In this document: piece by piece, positions 33,340-43,977 of the stretch
Numbering within the stretch: position 1 is the first letter of the stretch
Layout of the letters: the number at the start of each line of letters is the position of its first letter
DNA from: Achatina immaculata
Lineage: Eukaryota; Mollusca; Gastropoda; Stylommatophora; Achatinidae
Assembly: GCA_009760885.1 (NCBI GenBank)
Contig: CM019718.1
Span: 28,207,633 to 28,271,632 of the forward strand
Length of the DNA: 64,000 nt
Direction: 5' to 3'
Program-made: the position numbers and the translations under genes
The notes under the pieces: generated by a model
What the model was told of the DNA's origin: nothing
The model's input: only the letters and a program-made list of their open reading frames with translations
The model's database searches: none

Positions 33340-34125
33340 CTTTCCTGTCTGTATACAAAGAAGGGGTACCTCACAGAGATAAGGGGACTCTCCTGTATAT
33401 AGACAAAGCAGGGGTACCTCACAGAGATAAGGGGACTCTCCTGTATATAGACAAAGAAGGGCTACCTCACAGAGATAAGGGGACTCTCCTGTATATAGAC
33501 AAAGCAGGGCTACCTCACAGAGATAAGGGGACTCTCCTGTATATAGACAAAGAAGGGCTACCTCACAGAGATAAGAGGACTCTCCTGTATGTATACAAAG
33601 AAGGGCTATCTCACAGAGATAAGAGGACTCTCCTGTATATAGACAAAGAAGGGCTACCTCACAGAGATAAGAGGACTCTCCTGTATGTATACAAAGCAGG
33701 GGTACCTCACAGAGATAAGAGGACTCTCCTGTATATAGACAAAGAAGGGCTACCTCACAGAGATAAGAGGACTCTCCTGTATATAGACAAAGAAGGGCTA
33801 CCTCACAGAGATAAGGGGACTCTCCTGTATGTATACAAAGCAGGGCTACCTCACAGAGATAAGAGGACTCTCCTGTATATAGACAAAGAAGGGCTACCTC
33901 ACAGAGATAAGAGGACTCTCCTGTATATAGACAAAGAAGGGCTACCTCACAGAGATAAGGGGACTCTCCTGTATGTATACAAAGCAGGGCTACCTCACAG
34001 AGATAAGAGGACTCTCCTGTATATAGACAAAGAAGGGCTACCTCACAGAGATAAGAGGACTCTCCTGTATGTATACAAAGTGGGGCTACCTCACAGAGAT
34101 AAGAGGACTCTCCTGTAAACTTCTT
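33340..34125. repeat. 51 bp minisatellite, about 15 copies
   Basis: Units of 51 bp (acctcacagagataagagga, then ctctcctgtatatagaca). On the minus strand one frame reads HTGESPYLCEVALLC, which mimics the TGEKPY linker of C2H2 zinc fingers. The 17-residue period lacks the paired histidines, so it is not a zinc finger gene. Confidence 0.96.
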
Positions 34126-34369
34126 GTTCAAGAGTAAGAGTGTTTTTAGTGAAAAGAGAAAACAGATTAATTTTTCTGAAGTCAGTCTTTAGAAGCAGCA
34201 CATGGGCACATGGGGGGGGGGGGTTCAGTTCTTCCTAAGAGTTTACATCTTTCATAGCTGTTTTCATGGCAGATGTTATTTTTACTGTGTGACATTTTTG
34301 TGTCATGTTTGATGAGTGATGATGTTCATTGGCCACTGATATGTGATTTAAGATTTGTGTGATGATCAG

Positions 34370-34519
34370 GATGAGCTGCAGACAACCACTCGAAGCTACG
34401 AAGGTCAGCTGAGCATGATGAGTGAGCACTTGGCAGGCATGAATGAGAAACTGGCCCAGCAGAAAGATGAGATAGATGAGCTGAGACAACAGCTAACACA
34501 GAAACCTTCCTCTACTAAG
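34370..34519 (+). CDS. PPP1R21: PPP1R21 exon 11 in window
   Basis: The acceptor is gtgtgatgatcag and the donor is ACTAAG/gtatga. It has 150 bases, 50 codons, phase 0. It encodes DELQTTTRSYEGQLSMMSEH, then LAGMNEKLAQQKDEIDELRQ and QLTQKPSSTK. This is the family signature TTKRSYEDQLSMMSDHLCSMNETLSKQREEID. The end of the exon with its donor starts a short array. Confidence 0.96.
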
Positions 34520-34762
34520 GTATGATGTTACATAGAGTAGTCTAGGGCATGATGTTACATAGTATCATCTAAGGTATGATGTTACGTAGTGTAGTCTAAG
34601 GTATGATGTTATGTAGTGTAGTCTAATATATAATGTTATATAGTGTAGTCTAAGATATGATGCTACAGTTTTAGTCTAATGTACAATATTACACGCACAT
34701 TTTATTCTAATGTATAATATTACACACATAAAGTTTTGTCTAATGTACAGTATTCCACACAA
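34511..34762 (+). repeat. Donor-derived array after exon 11
   Basis: Units of about 27-32 bp begin with the exon end and donor (tctactaaggtatgatgtta) and recur as tctaaggtatgatgttacgt, then drift to tctaatgtacaatattacac. The array resumes at 35041-35210 after an inserted element. At least two downstream copies keep aag/gtatga. Confidence 0.88.
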
Positions 34763-35040
34763 AGTAAGAGAACACAATTTTGTAGGATTAGACCTCGAAA
34801 AAATTGTAGACAAAGCACTTTAGTAAGACGTGAGAGAAAGAAAAATCACAAGAGAATTACCTGGGATTCGAACACAGACTCCAGTAGGACAAGCAGCTGT
34901 CTAGCCACGAGAGAACAGCTTACTAATGAACTGAGCCATCAGTCTGAGATGCTTTGTCTTTTTTTTTTCTAGGTCTAATCCTACAAAATTGTGTTCTCTT
35001 ACTTAACTGTATGAAAGCCTCGTTTCCTATTTATAAAAAA
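34763..35040 (-). mobile_element. tRNA-like foldback SINE with target duplication
   Basis: Perfect 33-base inverted arms lie at 34763-34795 and 34971-35003 (left arm begins agtaagagaacacaatttt). Between them, on the minus strand, is a tRNA-like core with A box tggctcagttc and B box gtgttcgaatccca. The whole is bordered by the 14-base direct repeat tattccacacaaag at 34751-34764 and 35041-35054. An A-rich bit (ttataaaaaa) precedes the right copy. The same core and one arm occur at 21084-21262. This is an inserted mobile element that interrupts the donor-derived array. Confidence 0.82.
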
Positions 35041-35212
35041 TATTCCACACAAAGTTTTAGTCTAATGTACAATATTACACACAAAGTTTTAGTCTAATGT
35101 ACAATATTACACACAAAGTTTTAGTCTAATGTACAATATTACACACAAAGTTTTAGTCTAATGTACAGTATTACACACAAAGTTTTAGTCTAATGTACAA
35201 TATTACAGAGTG
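35041..35212. repeat. 32 bp array, right part of exon 11 array
   Basis: Five to six copies of a 32 bp unit (cacacaaagttttagtctaa) continue the array left of the inserted element. The intron from 35213 to 35490 is unique. Confidence 0.92.
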
Positions 35213-35494
35213 TGGTCATATGACTTATGTGATATGAATCTACATTGTCAGTGAAAACATTTTGTTATTGAAGAGAAAAACATGGAAAGCATTGGTTTGT
35301 TCCTTTACTATGAGTTATTGTAGAAAGTATGTTTTTAAGATACATCTTTCTGTTGTGTTATGTGCACCAATGTTCATATTCTGATAATTTCATATCTACA
35401 TTATTATCAGTAAAGGAGTGAGTGATGCATCTAAAAAATAACTGAGTGTTGCCTGTTTAAAATAAATGAGCACCATAAAAATAAATGATTGATG

Positions 35495-35706
35495 TATTTG
35501 TTATGTTGTATTTTGTTATGTTGTATTTTGATAATTTTGTTATGTTGTATGTTGATCATTTTGTTATGTTGTATGTTGATCATTTTGTTATGTTGTATGT
35601 TGATCATTTTGTTATGTTATATTTTGATCATTTTGTTATGTTGTATTTTGATCATTTTGTTATGTTATATTTTGATCATTTTGTTATGTTGTATTTTGAT
35701 CATAAA
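35495..35706. repeat. 24 bp ttttgttatgttgtattttg array
   Basis: About nine copies of a 24 bp AT-rich unit. The open frames (HFVMLYFD and similar) are artefacts of a period divisible by 3. Confidence 0.95.
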
Positions 35707-36510
35707 ATACAAATGTAATCCCTGAATTAAGAACAGAACTGAAGCAATCTTTTTTGCTAGAAGTTCTGTGTAACATCAAAGGAATGTAGTTTCATTAGAA
35801 AATCTGTTCTCTGTACCAAGCTGTGAACTCACAAACAGAAATCTGAACTTTGAACTGTGGATTTATACAGAGAAACAAACAACATTCTTCACTGAGTTTC
35901 ATTTCACTGTTTTGTTAGCTTAGAGTGTGGCTGGCTTCAAGAGTTATTCTGTGGTTAAGTTCATTTTCTCCAACTTGACCTCTACCCTCTGACCTGGCCA
36001 GTATTGATACCCTCAAGAATTCAAGGACGTGTGTCATGTTAATCACACCTCTCCATTTTATGCTGTCTTTGATAGTTGTGATTTGTTGGTTTCTCTCTCT
36101 CTCTCTCCCTCTCTCTCATCTTTTCCCATCTCACATTATCAGGATGTTCACATTTTTTTTTGTTGCTTTCTCTGCTTCTTTTGTTTTTCTCTTGAGTTTT
36201 CCATTGATTATCAGAGTAGACCTGTCTGTGGTTGTGAAATGACTGAACAACTTTGGTTGTAGTTTGATTACAGCTTTATTTTTTTATGATGTTATGCAAC
36301 ATCTCTGAGAAGTCGTTGTTTCTCTGAGTAACCAGGACATTCACCAACACTTCAACTCTTGTGCTTCCAACTTCTCTTTCATTAGTTTGCTGTTGTCCAG
36401 CTGTAATGATTGTAGAGTTGTTGTATGGGAAAAAAAGTGTCCAAAATTTTAGAATCATCATCATCATTACACTGCAGACAAGTCCTAGGATGCTCCCATC
36501 TCCTCCATGG
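35707..36510. other. Intron, no feature seen
   Basis: Mostly unique AT-rich intron with a short ctctctct run at about 36090-36120. No exon or transposon was recognised. Confidence 0.4.
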
Positions 36511-36519
36511 GGATTTCAT

Positions 36520-37037
36520 TCCTGGTACATGTGTTTTATAGTGATATTATGAGCCATTACTTTCCTGGTACATGTGTTTTATAGTGATATTATGAGCCAT
36601 TACTTTCCTGGTACATGTGTTTTATAGTGATATTATGAGCCATTACTTTCCTGGTACATGTGTTTTATAGTGATATTATGAGCCATTACTTTCCTGGTAC
36701 ATGTGTTTTATAGTGATATTATGAGCCATTACTTTCCTGGTACATGTGTTTTATAGTGATATTATGAGCCATTACTTTCCTGGTACATGTGTTTTATAGC
36801 GATATTATGAGCCATTACTTTCCTGGTACATGTGTTTTATAGTGATATTATGAGCCATTACTTTCCTGGTACATGTGTTTTATAGTGATATTATGAGCTA
36901 TTACTTTCCTGGTACATGTGTTTTATAGTGATATTATGAGCTATTACTTTCCTGGTACATGTGTTTTATAGTGATATTATGAGCCATTACTTTCCTGGTA
37001 CATGTGTTTTATAGCGATATTATGAGCCATTACTGAC
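36520..37037. repeat. 43 bp minisatellite, about 12 copies
   Basis: Almost identical copies of a 43 bp unit (tttcctggtacatgtgtttt, then atagtgatattatgagcc). Very low divergence suggests recent expansion or ongoing homogenisation. Confidence 0.96.
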
Positions 37038-37100
37038 TTTTTATACAACAGTTTAATATTGTTTCTTATTGTTATATCCTTGAACATAAACTTACACATT

Positions 37101-37180
37101 TTACTTTCTTGTACTTTCAGTTACTTTCTTGTACTTTCAGTTACTTTCTTGTACTTTCAGTTACTTTCTTGTACTTTCAG
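37101..37180 (+). repeat. Four exact copies of the exon 12 acceptor
   Basis: Four perfect 20 bp copies of ttactttcttgtactttcag, the last being the acceptor of exon 12. Each copy is a complete polypyrimidine tract and AG, so four equivalent acceptors lie 20 bases apart. Confidence 0.97.
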
Positions 37181-37204
37181 GCTGTGAAAAAGTTCAAGAA
37201 GTGA
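37181..37204 (+). CDS. PPP1R21: PPP1R21 last exon
   Basis: After the acceptor tgtactttcag the frame reads AVKKFKK and TGA stop, 24 coding bases, in phase 0 with exon 11. A short lysine-rich tail directly after the TTKRSYEDQ region fits the vertebrate protein, which ends in a lysine-rich tail. Using any earlier acceptor of the tandem four would insert 20-base steps and break the frame. Confidence 0.85.
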   Translation, partial: AVKKFKK

Positions 37205-37700
37205 GTCAGATGGGAACAGTTCAAGAGAGAGACTATTACCCGTGTATCTTTCTAAGTGCAGTGTAACACAGGACACTGACTGCATGTTCCCACCATTAGT
37301 TCAGACAGTAACAAGATGCATTTAACAAAACTGTTTTTTCTAACTGAAATTTCTCAGGTTTATGATTAAATGAAATACATGAAATGAGATGGAGGACTTT
37401 CACATGTGAGACTTTACTGCAACATATTGTGATTAAAAGGTTTAGTGATACACACCAAACTGAAATGAGGACACTGAAAAGTTAATTCATGTTTGTAACA
37501 ATTTTCACAGATTTTATTTTGCTTTTCACATGCCTCTAAGGTTTTCACATGCCTGTGTTTGAGATTGTTGATAAAACAAATCTTCAGGAGAAATTATAAA
37601 GAAAAGTCTCATTAATTAAATGTATGGAAGTGTTCTCCCTTGTCTCGTAGACACAAGTGATCGATGCATGGTATGTCCTCGTGTGAAGGCATATGTGGTT
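37205..37700 (+). other. Probable PPP1R21 3' untranslated region
   Basis: Unique sequence after the stop codon. Candidate polyadenylation signals of the attaaa type occur at 37365-37370, 37432-37437 and 37615-37620. I cannot tell which, if any, is used. Confidence 0.4.
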
Positions 37701-39772
37701 GCTTTAGATGATAACTGAGCAAGCATGGTGTGTTTGTGACAGTCATGGCAAGAGAAGTATTTACTTAAATCTTTGACTTTCATGAATGTGCCAAGATACC
37801 ACTCCACCCCCCCCCCTCCACCCATACTATAGATGTTACTGATGTAAGTGAAATCAGTGGATTGTTTTTTTTGTTTTGTTTTGTAAATGAAGCCAGTCAG
37901 TATCATGTTATGATGGTTGTTATCAGCATCATGTTATGATGGTTGTTATCAGCATCATGTTATGATGGTTGTTATCAGCATCATGTTATGATGGTTGTTA
38001 TCAGCATCATATTATGATGTTTGTTATCAGCATCATATGTCTGTATATGAAAATAGCCTGTCACATCATATGTCTGTATATGAAAATAGCCTGTCACATC
38101 ATGTCTGTACATGAAAATAGCCTGTAACATCATATATCTGTTTATGAAAATAGCCTGTCACATCATATGTCTGTATATGAAAATAGCCTGTCACATCATG
38201 TCTGTACATGAAAATAGCCTGTCACATCATGTCTGTATACGAAAATAGCCTGTCTATGAAAATAGCCTGTCACATCATATGTCTGTATATGAAAATAGCC
38301 TGTCACATCATATGTCTGTATATGAAAATAGCCTGTCACATCATATGTCTGTACATGAAAATAGCCTGTCACATCATATGTCTGTACATGAAAATAGCCT
38401 GTAACATCATATATCTGTTTATGAAAATAGCCTGTCACATCATATGTCTGTATATGAAAATAGCCTGTCACATCATGTCTGTATATGAAAATAGCCTGTC
38501 ACATCATGTCTGTACATGAAAACTGTTAGGTCTTGGCTACATTTCATCATCCATTGTAATAGATAATTTCCTTCTTTGTCAGAAGTTAGTAAGGTCACAA
38601 GAGAAGCAAGTCTCAAGTAAAACTTCAGGTTTAGTGTAGTGTGGTGGTGCAGCTGAATTCTGGGAAAAATGTGTGAAATCCAGAACAGAATGGTTGAATG
38701 ATGATCTCCTTACCATTGTGAAATGTGAGGTCTATGCTTTAGATGATAACTGAGCAAGCATGGTGTGTTTGTGACAGTCATGGCAAGAGAAGTATTTACT
38801 TAAATCTTTGACTTTCATGAATGTGCCAAGATACCACTCCACCCCCCCCCCTCCACCCATACTATAGATGTTACTGATGTAAGTGAAATCAGTGGATTGT
38901 TTTTTTTGTTTTGTTTTGTAAATGAAGCCAGTCAGTATCATGTTATGATGGTTGTTATCAGCATCATGTTATGATGGTTGTTATCAGCATCATGTTATGA
39001 TGGTTGTTATCAGCATCATGTTATGATGGTTGTTATCAGCATCATATTATGATGTTTGTTATCAGCATCATATGTCTGTATATGAAAATAGCCTGTCACA
39101 TCATATGTCTGTATATGAAAATAGCCTGTCACATCATGTCTGTACATGAAAATAGCCTGTAACATCATATATCTGTTTATGAAAATAGCCTGTCACATCA
39201 TATGTCTGTATATGAAAATAGCCTGTCACATCATGTCTGTACATGAAAATAGCCTGTCACATCATGTCTGTATACGAAAATAGCCTGTCTATGAAAATAG
39301 CCTGTCACATCATATGTCTGTATATGAAAATAGCCTGTCACATCATATGTCTGTATATGAAAATAGCCTGTCACATCATATGTCTGTACATGAAAATAGC
39401 CTGTCACATCATATGTCTGTACATGAAAATAGCCTGTAACATCATATATCTGTTTATGAAAATAGCCTGTCACATCATATGTCTGTATATGAAAATAGCC
39501 TGTCACATCATGTCTGTATATGAAAATAGCCTGTCACATCATATGTCTGTACATGAAAACTGTTAGGTCTTGGCTACATTTCATCATCCATTGTAATAGA
39601 TAATTTCCTTCTTTGTCAGAAGTTAGTAAGGTCACAAGAGAAGCAAGTCTCAAGTAAAACTTCAGGTTTAGTGTAGTGTGGTGGTGCAGCTGAATTCTGG
39701 GAAAAATGTGTGAAATCCAGAACAGAATGGTTGAATGATGATCTCCTTACCATTGTGAAATGTGAGGTCTAT
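37700..39772. repeat. 1,035 bp tandem duplication
   Basis: The block 37700-38735 recurs at 38736-39772 (offset 1,035, rising to 1,037 after a 2-base indel near 39542). Each copy holds a C tract, four or five copies of tatgatggttgttatcagca, and a 33 bp array. The join occurs at ggtctatg/ctttagatg. Confidence 0.94.
38035..38525. repeat. 33 bp minisatellite, copy 1
   Basis: About 15 copies of a 33 bp unit (tgaaaatagcctgtcacatc, then atatgtctgta), with 30 bp variants lacking ata. The same array recurs at 39070-39562 within the duplication. Confidence 0.95.
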
Positions 39773-39834
39773 GTTTTTGATGATGCCATGCTGACGGTCA
39801 GAAACTCAGCAGCCTCCACCAGCATGGAGAACGC

Positions 39835-41210
39835 ATAGATTTACCTCAGATATCACAGTAAGGCATGATGGGATGTTGGCCAGCTCTGCTTTAGATTTAC
39901 CACAGATATCACATTAAGGCATGATGGGATGTTGGCCAGCTCTGCTTTAGGTTTACCTCAGATATCACATTAAGGCATGATGGGATGTTGGCCAGCTCTG
40001 CTTTAGATTTACCACAGATATCACATTAAGGCATGATGGGATGTTGGCCAGCTCTGCTTTAGATTTACCACAGATATCACATTAAGGCATGATGGGATGT
40101 TGGCCAGCTCTGCTTTAGATTTACCACAGATATCACATTAAGGCATGATGGGATGTTGGCCAGCTCTGCTTTAGGTTTACCACAGATATCACATTAAGGC
40201 ATGATGGGATGTTGGCCAGCTCTGCTTTAGATTTACCACAGATATCACATTAAGGCATAATGGGATGTTGGCCAGCTCTGCTTTAGGTTTACCTCAGATA
40301 TCACATTAAGGCATGATGGGATGTTGGCCAGCTCTGCTTTAGATTTACCACAGATATCACATTAAGGCATGATGGGATGTTGGCCAGCTCTGCTTTAGGT
40401 TTACCTCAGATATCACAGTAAGGCATGATGGGATGTTGGCCAGCTCTGCTTTAGATTTACCACAGATATCACAGTAAGGCATGATGGGATGTTGGCCAGC
40501 TCTGCTTTAGGTTTACCACAGATATCACAGTAAGGCATAATGGGATGTTGGCCAGCTCTGCTTTAGATTTACCTCAGATATCACATTAAGGCATGATGGG
40601 ATGTTGGCCAGCTCTGCTTTAGATGTACCTCAGATATCACATTAAGGCATGATGGGATGTTGGCCAGCTCTACTTTAGATTTACCTCAGATATCACAGTA
40701 AGGCATGATGGGATGTTGGCCAGCTCTGCTTTAGATTTACCACAGATATCACAGTAAGGCATGATGGGATGTTGGCCAGCTCTGCTTTAGGTTTACCACA
40801 GATATCACAGTAAGGCATGATGGGATGTTGGCCAGCTCTGCTTTAGATTTACCACAGATATCACAGTAAGGCATGATGGGATGTTGGCCAGCTCTGCTTT
40901 AGGTTTACCACAGATATCACAGTAAGGCATGATGGGATGTTGGCCAGCTCTGCTTTAGATTTACCACAGATATCACATTAAGGCATGATGGGATGTTGGC
41001 CAGCTCTGCTTTAGATTTACCACAGATATCACATTAAGGCATGATGGCCAGCTCTGCTTTAGATTTACCACAGATATCACATTAAGGCATGATGGGATGT
41101 TGGCCAGCTCTGCTTTAGATTTACCACAGATATCACATTAAGGCATGATGGCCAGCTCTGCTTTAGATTTACCACAGATATCACATTAAGGCATGATGGC
41201 CAGCTCTGGT
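39835..41210. repeat. 56 bp minisatellite, about 24 copies
   Basis: Uniform 56 bp units (accacagatatcacattaag, then gcatgatgggatgttggcc). Several near the right end carry the same internal deletion of gggatgtt, marking a local subfamily. Confidence 0.96.
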
Positions 41211-42785
41211 TTGCTAGATAAGCCATCCTTGTTCCTCTTGACCAGAACTGGCACCTGTAAAATCTGGGAAGCTCTGTGCTTGTGTCTGTGTGCAAGAGTT
41301 GCCCCTCTTGACACACACAAAAGTCAAGAAAGAAAGCAAATTATGATTGTTTGATTTGTTTTGTATAGAACTCATGCATGTTAATGTTTCTTTTTTAAAT
41401 GATCTATAAAAGCATCAAACAACTTACAGTAGAAAGAAGTGAGAGTATAAAGCTTGGAGCAACCAATGTTTTGAGAGAAGTGAGCTAGATCAGAAACATG
41501 GAGGAGAAACAGACAAGAAACTGACAAGAAACAGACAAAAAACTGACAAGAAACAGACAAGAAATGGTGAGAACTTGCAGGATAGAATTGAGCAAACAAA
41601 TGGAAAAGACTGGACTGACAGGAAATACTTCTAACCAAAAACTGAACGCTGAGATAGCTGCGACATTAATGACATTAGTTTTGTATATTTTGCTTATTGA
41701 TATGTTCATCTTTTGTGTGTTGCCTGTACCTCAGTTTTGAAATATTACATTATTGTTGCAAACTTTGGTGTACAGACAGTTTCTATTTGTTTTTGTAAAC
41801 AGTGTCATTATAAAATTCAGTTTTACAAGCCTGTCATAACCAGTAGGACTTCTGAGTTTGATCTATGAAACGTTTCTGAGATTTTTAGTGTGACCTGACA
41901 AGTAACATTCTCAGTATTTTGAGCTCTTCATGTTTCAAGAAAAAGTAAGTTTACTGCAGTGAGGTTGTCAGACAACTGAGTAGGGTTGTCAGACAACTGA
42001 GTAGGGTTGTCACACAATTGAGTAGGGTTGTCAGACAACTGAGTAGGGTTGTCAGAAAATTGAATGGGGTTGTCAGAAAATTAAATCTGAATTTTTATGA
42101 AAAAGTTTTCCTTTGACCTGATCATGTGTGAGAAAATTGGGTCAGTGTTGTCATGTCACAGTTTATAATGTTGAATTATTCACAGTACAGTGTAAACAGT
42201 CATTCACCTGAATTATTCAATGTGCAGTGTGAACAATCATTGACCTGAATTACTCAAAGTGCAATGTGAACAATCATTGACCACAGTACAATGTAAACAA
42301 TCCTTGACCTATTGCATTTTGCCATTCATCAATCAGCATATTAAGTTAAAATGTCTAGCATATAGTACATCACAGAAGATTTTAGACTTTCAGAAGATCA
42401 GCTTTTGATAATTTTGAGGTTCTGATTACTAAAAACAAAAAAGTGAGATTCTTGTAATTTCTACCCAGTTCAAGTTTACTCAAAACTAGGAACTCCAGAC
42501 ATGGAGATGTATCATGTTATATCACATCCTGCATAGTTTCAAGTTGTTGTATCACATCTTGCTCAGTTTCAAGTATCATGTGAAGTAGTTGTAGCTTATG
42601 GTTCTCACTAACGCAAAAATGAGAACTGATAAAATTGTTTTGTCCAGGTGTTGGGCTTACAATCTGTGAAACTGACATGGCTTGTGTATGTTTGCCAAGT
42701 TGACAGACAAGATGCAGTGTGTTATGATTATTCATTTTGTGAGGATGATCATTTTGTTTATTTTTTTCCCTATTTTTTTTTTTTC
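41211..42785. other. Gene-poor DNA with small repeats
   Basis: Mostly unique AT-rich sequence. Short repeats are acagacaagaaactgacaag at about 41510-41565, five copies of gagtagggttgtcagacaac at about 41960-42070, and loosely repeated tgaacaatcattgacctgaa at about 42180-42310. I see no exon with family support. Confidence 0.45.
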
Positions 42786-42789
42786 ATTT

Positions 42790-43795
42790 TTGAGGATGAT
42801 TAATTTGTTATGTGTTTGTGATGACAAAGTTAATATGTTGTGTTTGTGATGACATAGTTAATATATTGTGTTTGTGATGACAAACTTGGTTGTTATATGT
42901 TTGTGAAGACATAGTTAATATGTTGTGTTTGTGATGACAAACTTGGTTGTTATATGTTTGTGATGACATAGTTAATATGTTGTGTTTGTGATGAGAAACT
43001 TGGTTAATTGTTATATGTTTGTGATGACATAGTTAATATGTTGTGTTTGTGATGAGAAACTTGGTTGTTATATGTTTGTGATGACATAGTTAATATGTTG
43101 TGTTTGTGATGACAAACTTGGTTGTTATATGTTTGTGATGACATAGTTAATATGTTGTGTTTGTGATGACAAACTTGGTTGTTATATGTTTGTGATGACA
43201 TAGTTAATATGTTGTGTTTGTGATGACAAACTTGGTTGTATATGTTTGTGATGACATAGTTTATGTTGTGTTTGTGATGACAAACTTGGTTGTTATATGT
43301 TTGATGACATAGTTAATATGTTGTGTTTGTGATGACAAACTTGGTTGTTATATGTTTGTGATGACATAGTTAATATGTTGTGTTTGTGATGACAAACTTG
43401 GTTGTTATATGTTTGTGATGACATAGTTAATATGTTGTGTTTGTGATGACAAACTTGGTTGTTATATGTTTGTGATGACATAGTTAATATGTTGTGTTTG
43501 TGATGACAAACTTGGTTGTTATATGTTTGTGATGACATAGTTAATATGTTGTGTTTGTGATGAGAAACTTGGTTAATTGTTATATGTTTGTGATGACATA
43601 GTTAATATGTTGTGTTTGTGATGACAAACTTGGTTGTTATATGTTTGTGATGACATAGTTAATATGTTGTGTTTGTGATGAGAAACTTGGTTAATTGTTA
43701 TGTGTTTGTGATGAGAAACTTGGTTGATTTGTTATGTGTTTGTGATGACAAACCTAATTAATATGTTGTGTTTGTGATGAGAAACGTGGTTGTTT
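42790..43795. repeat. 57 bp minisatellite, about 17 copies
   Basis: Units of 57 bp (ttatatgtttgtgatgacat, then agttaatatgttgtgttt) are composed of two related halves, each with ttgtgatgaca. The real ancestral unit is therefore about 28 bp. Confidence 0.95.
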
Positions 43796-43977
43796 TATTG
43801 TGTTCAACACCTGCCATTGTAAAATAATAAGTGCATTCCACTTTCATTTAAATCTATTAGATGTTTGTTTCAGCATGACCTAGTGAGATTCAAGTTGTGT
43901 GTGTGACAGCATGACCTTGTGAGATTCAAGTTGTGAAAGTTTCATGATGAGATTTCTACTGAATCTTTGTCCAGACT

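Larger units (their letters stand above)
2421..37204 (+). other. PPP1R21: PPP1R21 gene span, C-terminal half (12 exons)
   Basis: Twelve exons join in phase to 1,404 bases, 467 codons plus stop, and match the C-terminal half of protein phosphatase 1 regulatory subunit 21 (KLRAQ/TTKRSYEDQ family, about 780 residues in vertebrates). In vertebrates the protein is a long coiled coil of the Rab5-binding FERRY complex on early endosomes. Conserved blocks in order are LEQEKEHYLLE, STESKEGLSKQ, REQLIVNHYNTRI and TTTRSYEGQLSMMSEH. The basic tail ending KKFKK resembles the lysine-rich human C-terminus. The N-terminal half, including the KLRAQ domain, must lie left of position 1. Introns run from 0.4 to 8.5 kb and are full of minisatellites and transposon relics. 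Homology is recalled from knowledge of the family, not searched. Confidence 0.93.

Noticed and set aside
33238..34131. Zinc finger protein suggested by repeated HTGESPYLCEV
   Set aside because: The period is 17 codons, there is no HxxxH pair, and the DNA is a 51 bp minisatellite.
42790..43795. CRISPR array
   Set aside because: Units are contiguous with no unique spacers, no cas genes are present, and the genome is animal. The same holds for every other array in the window.
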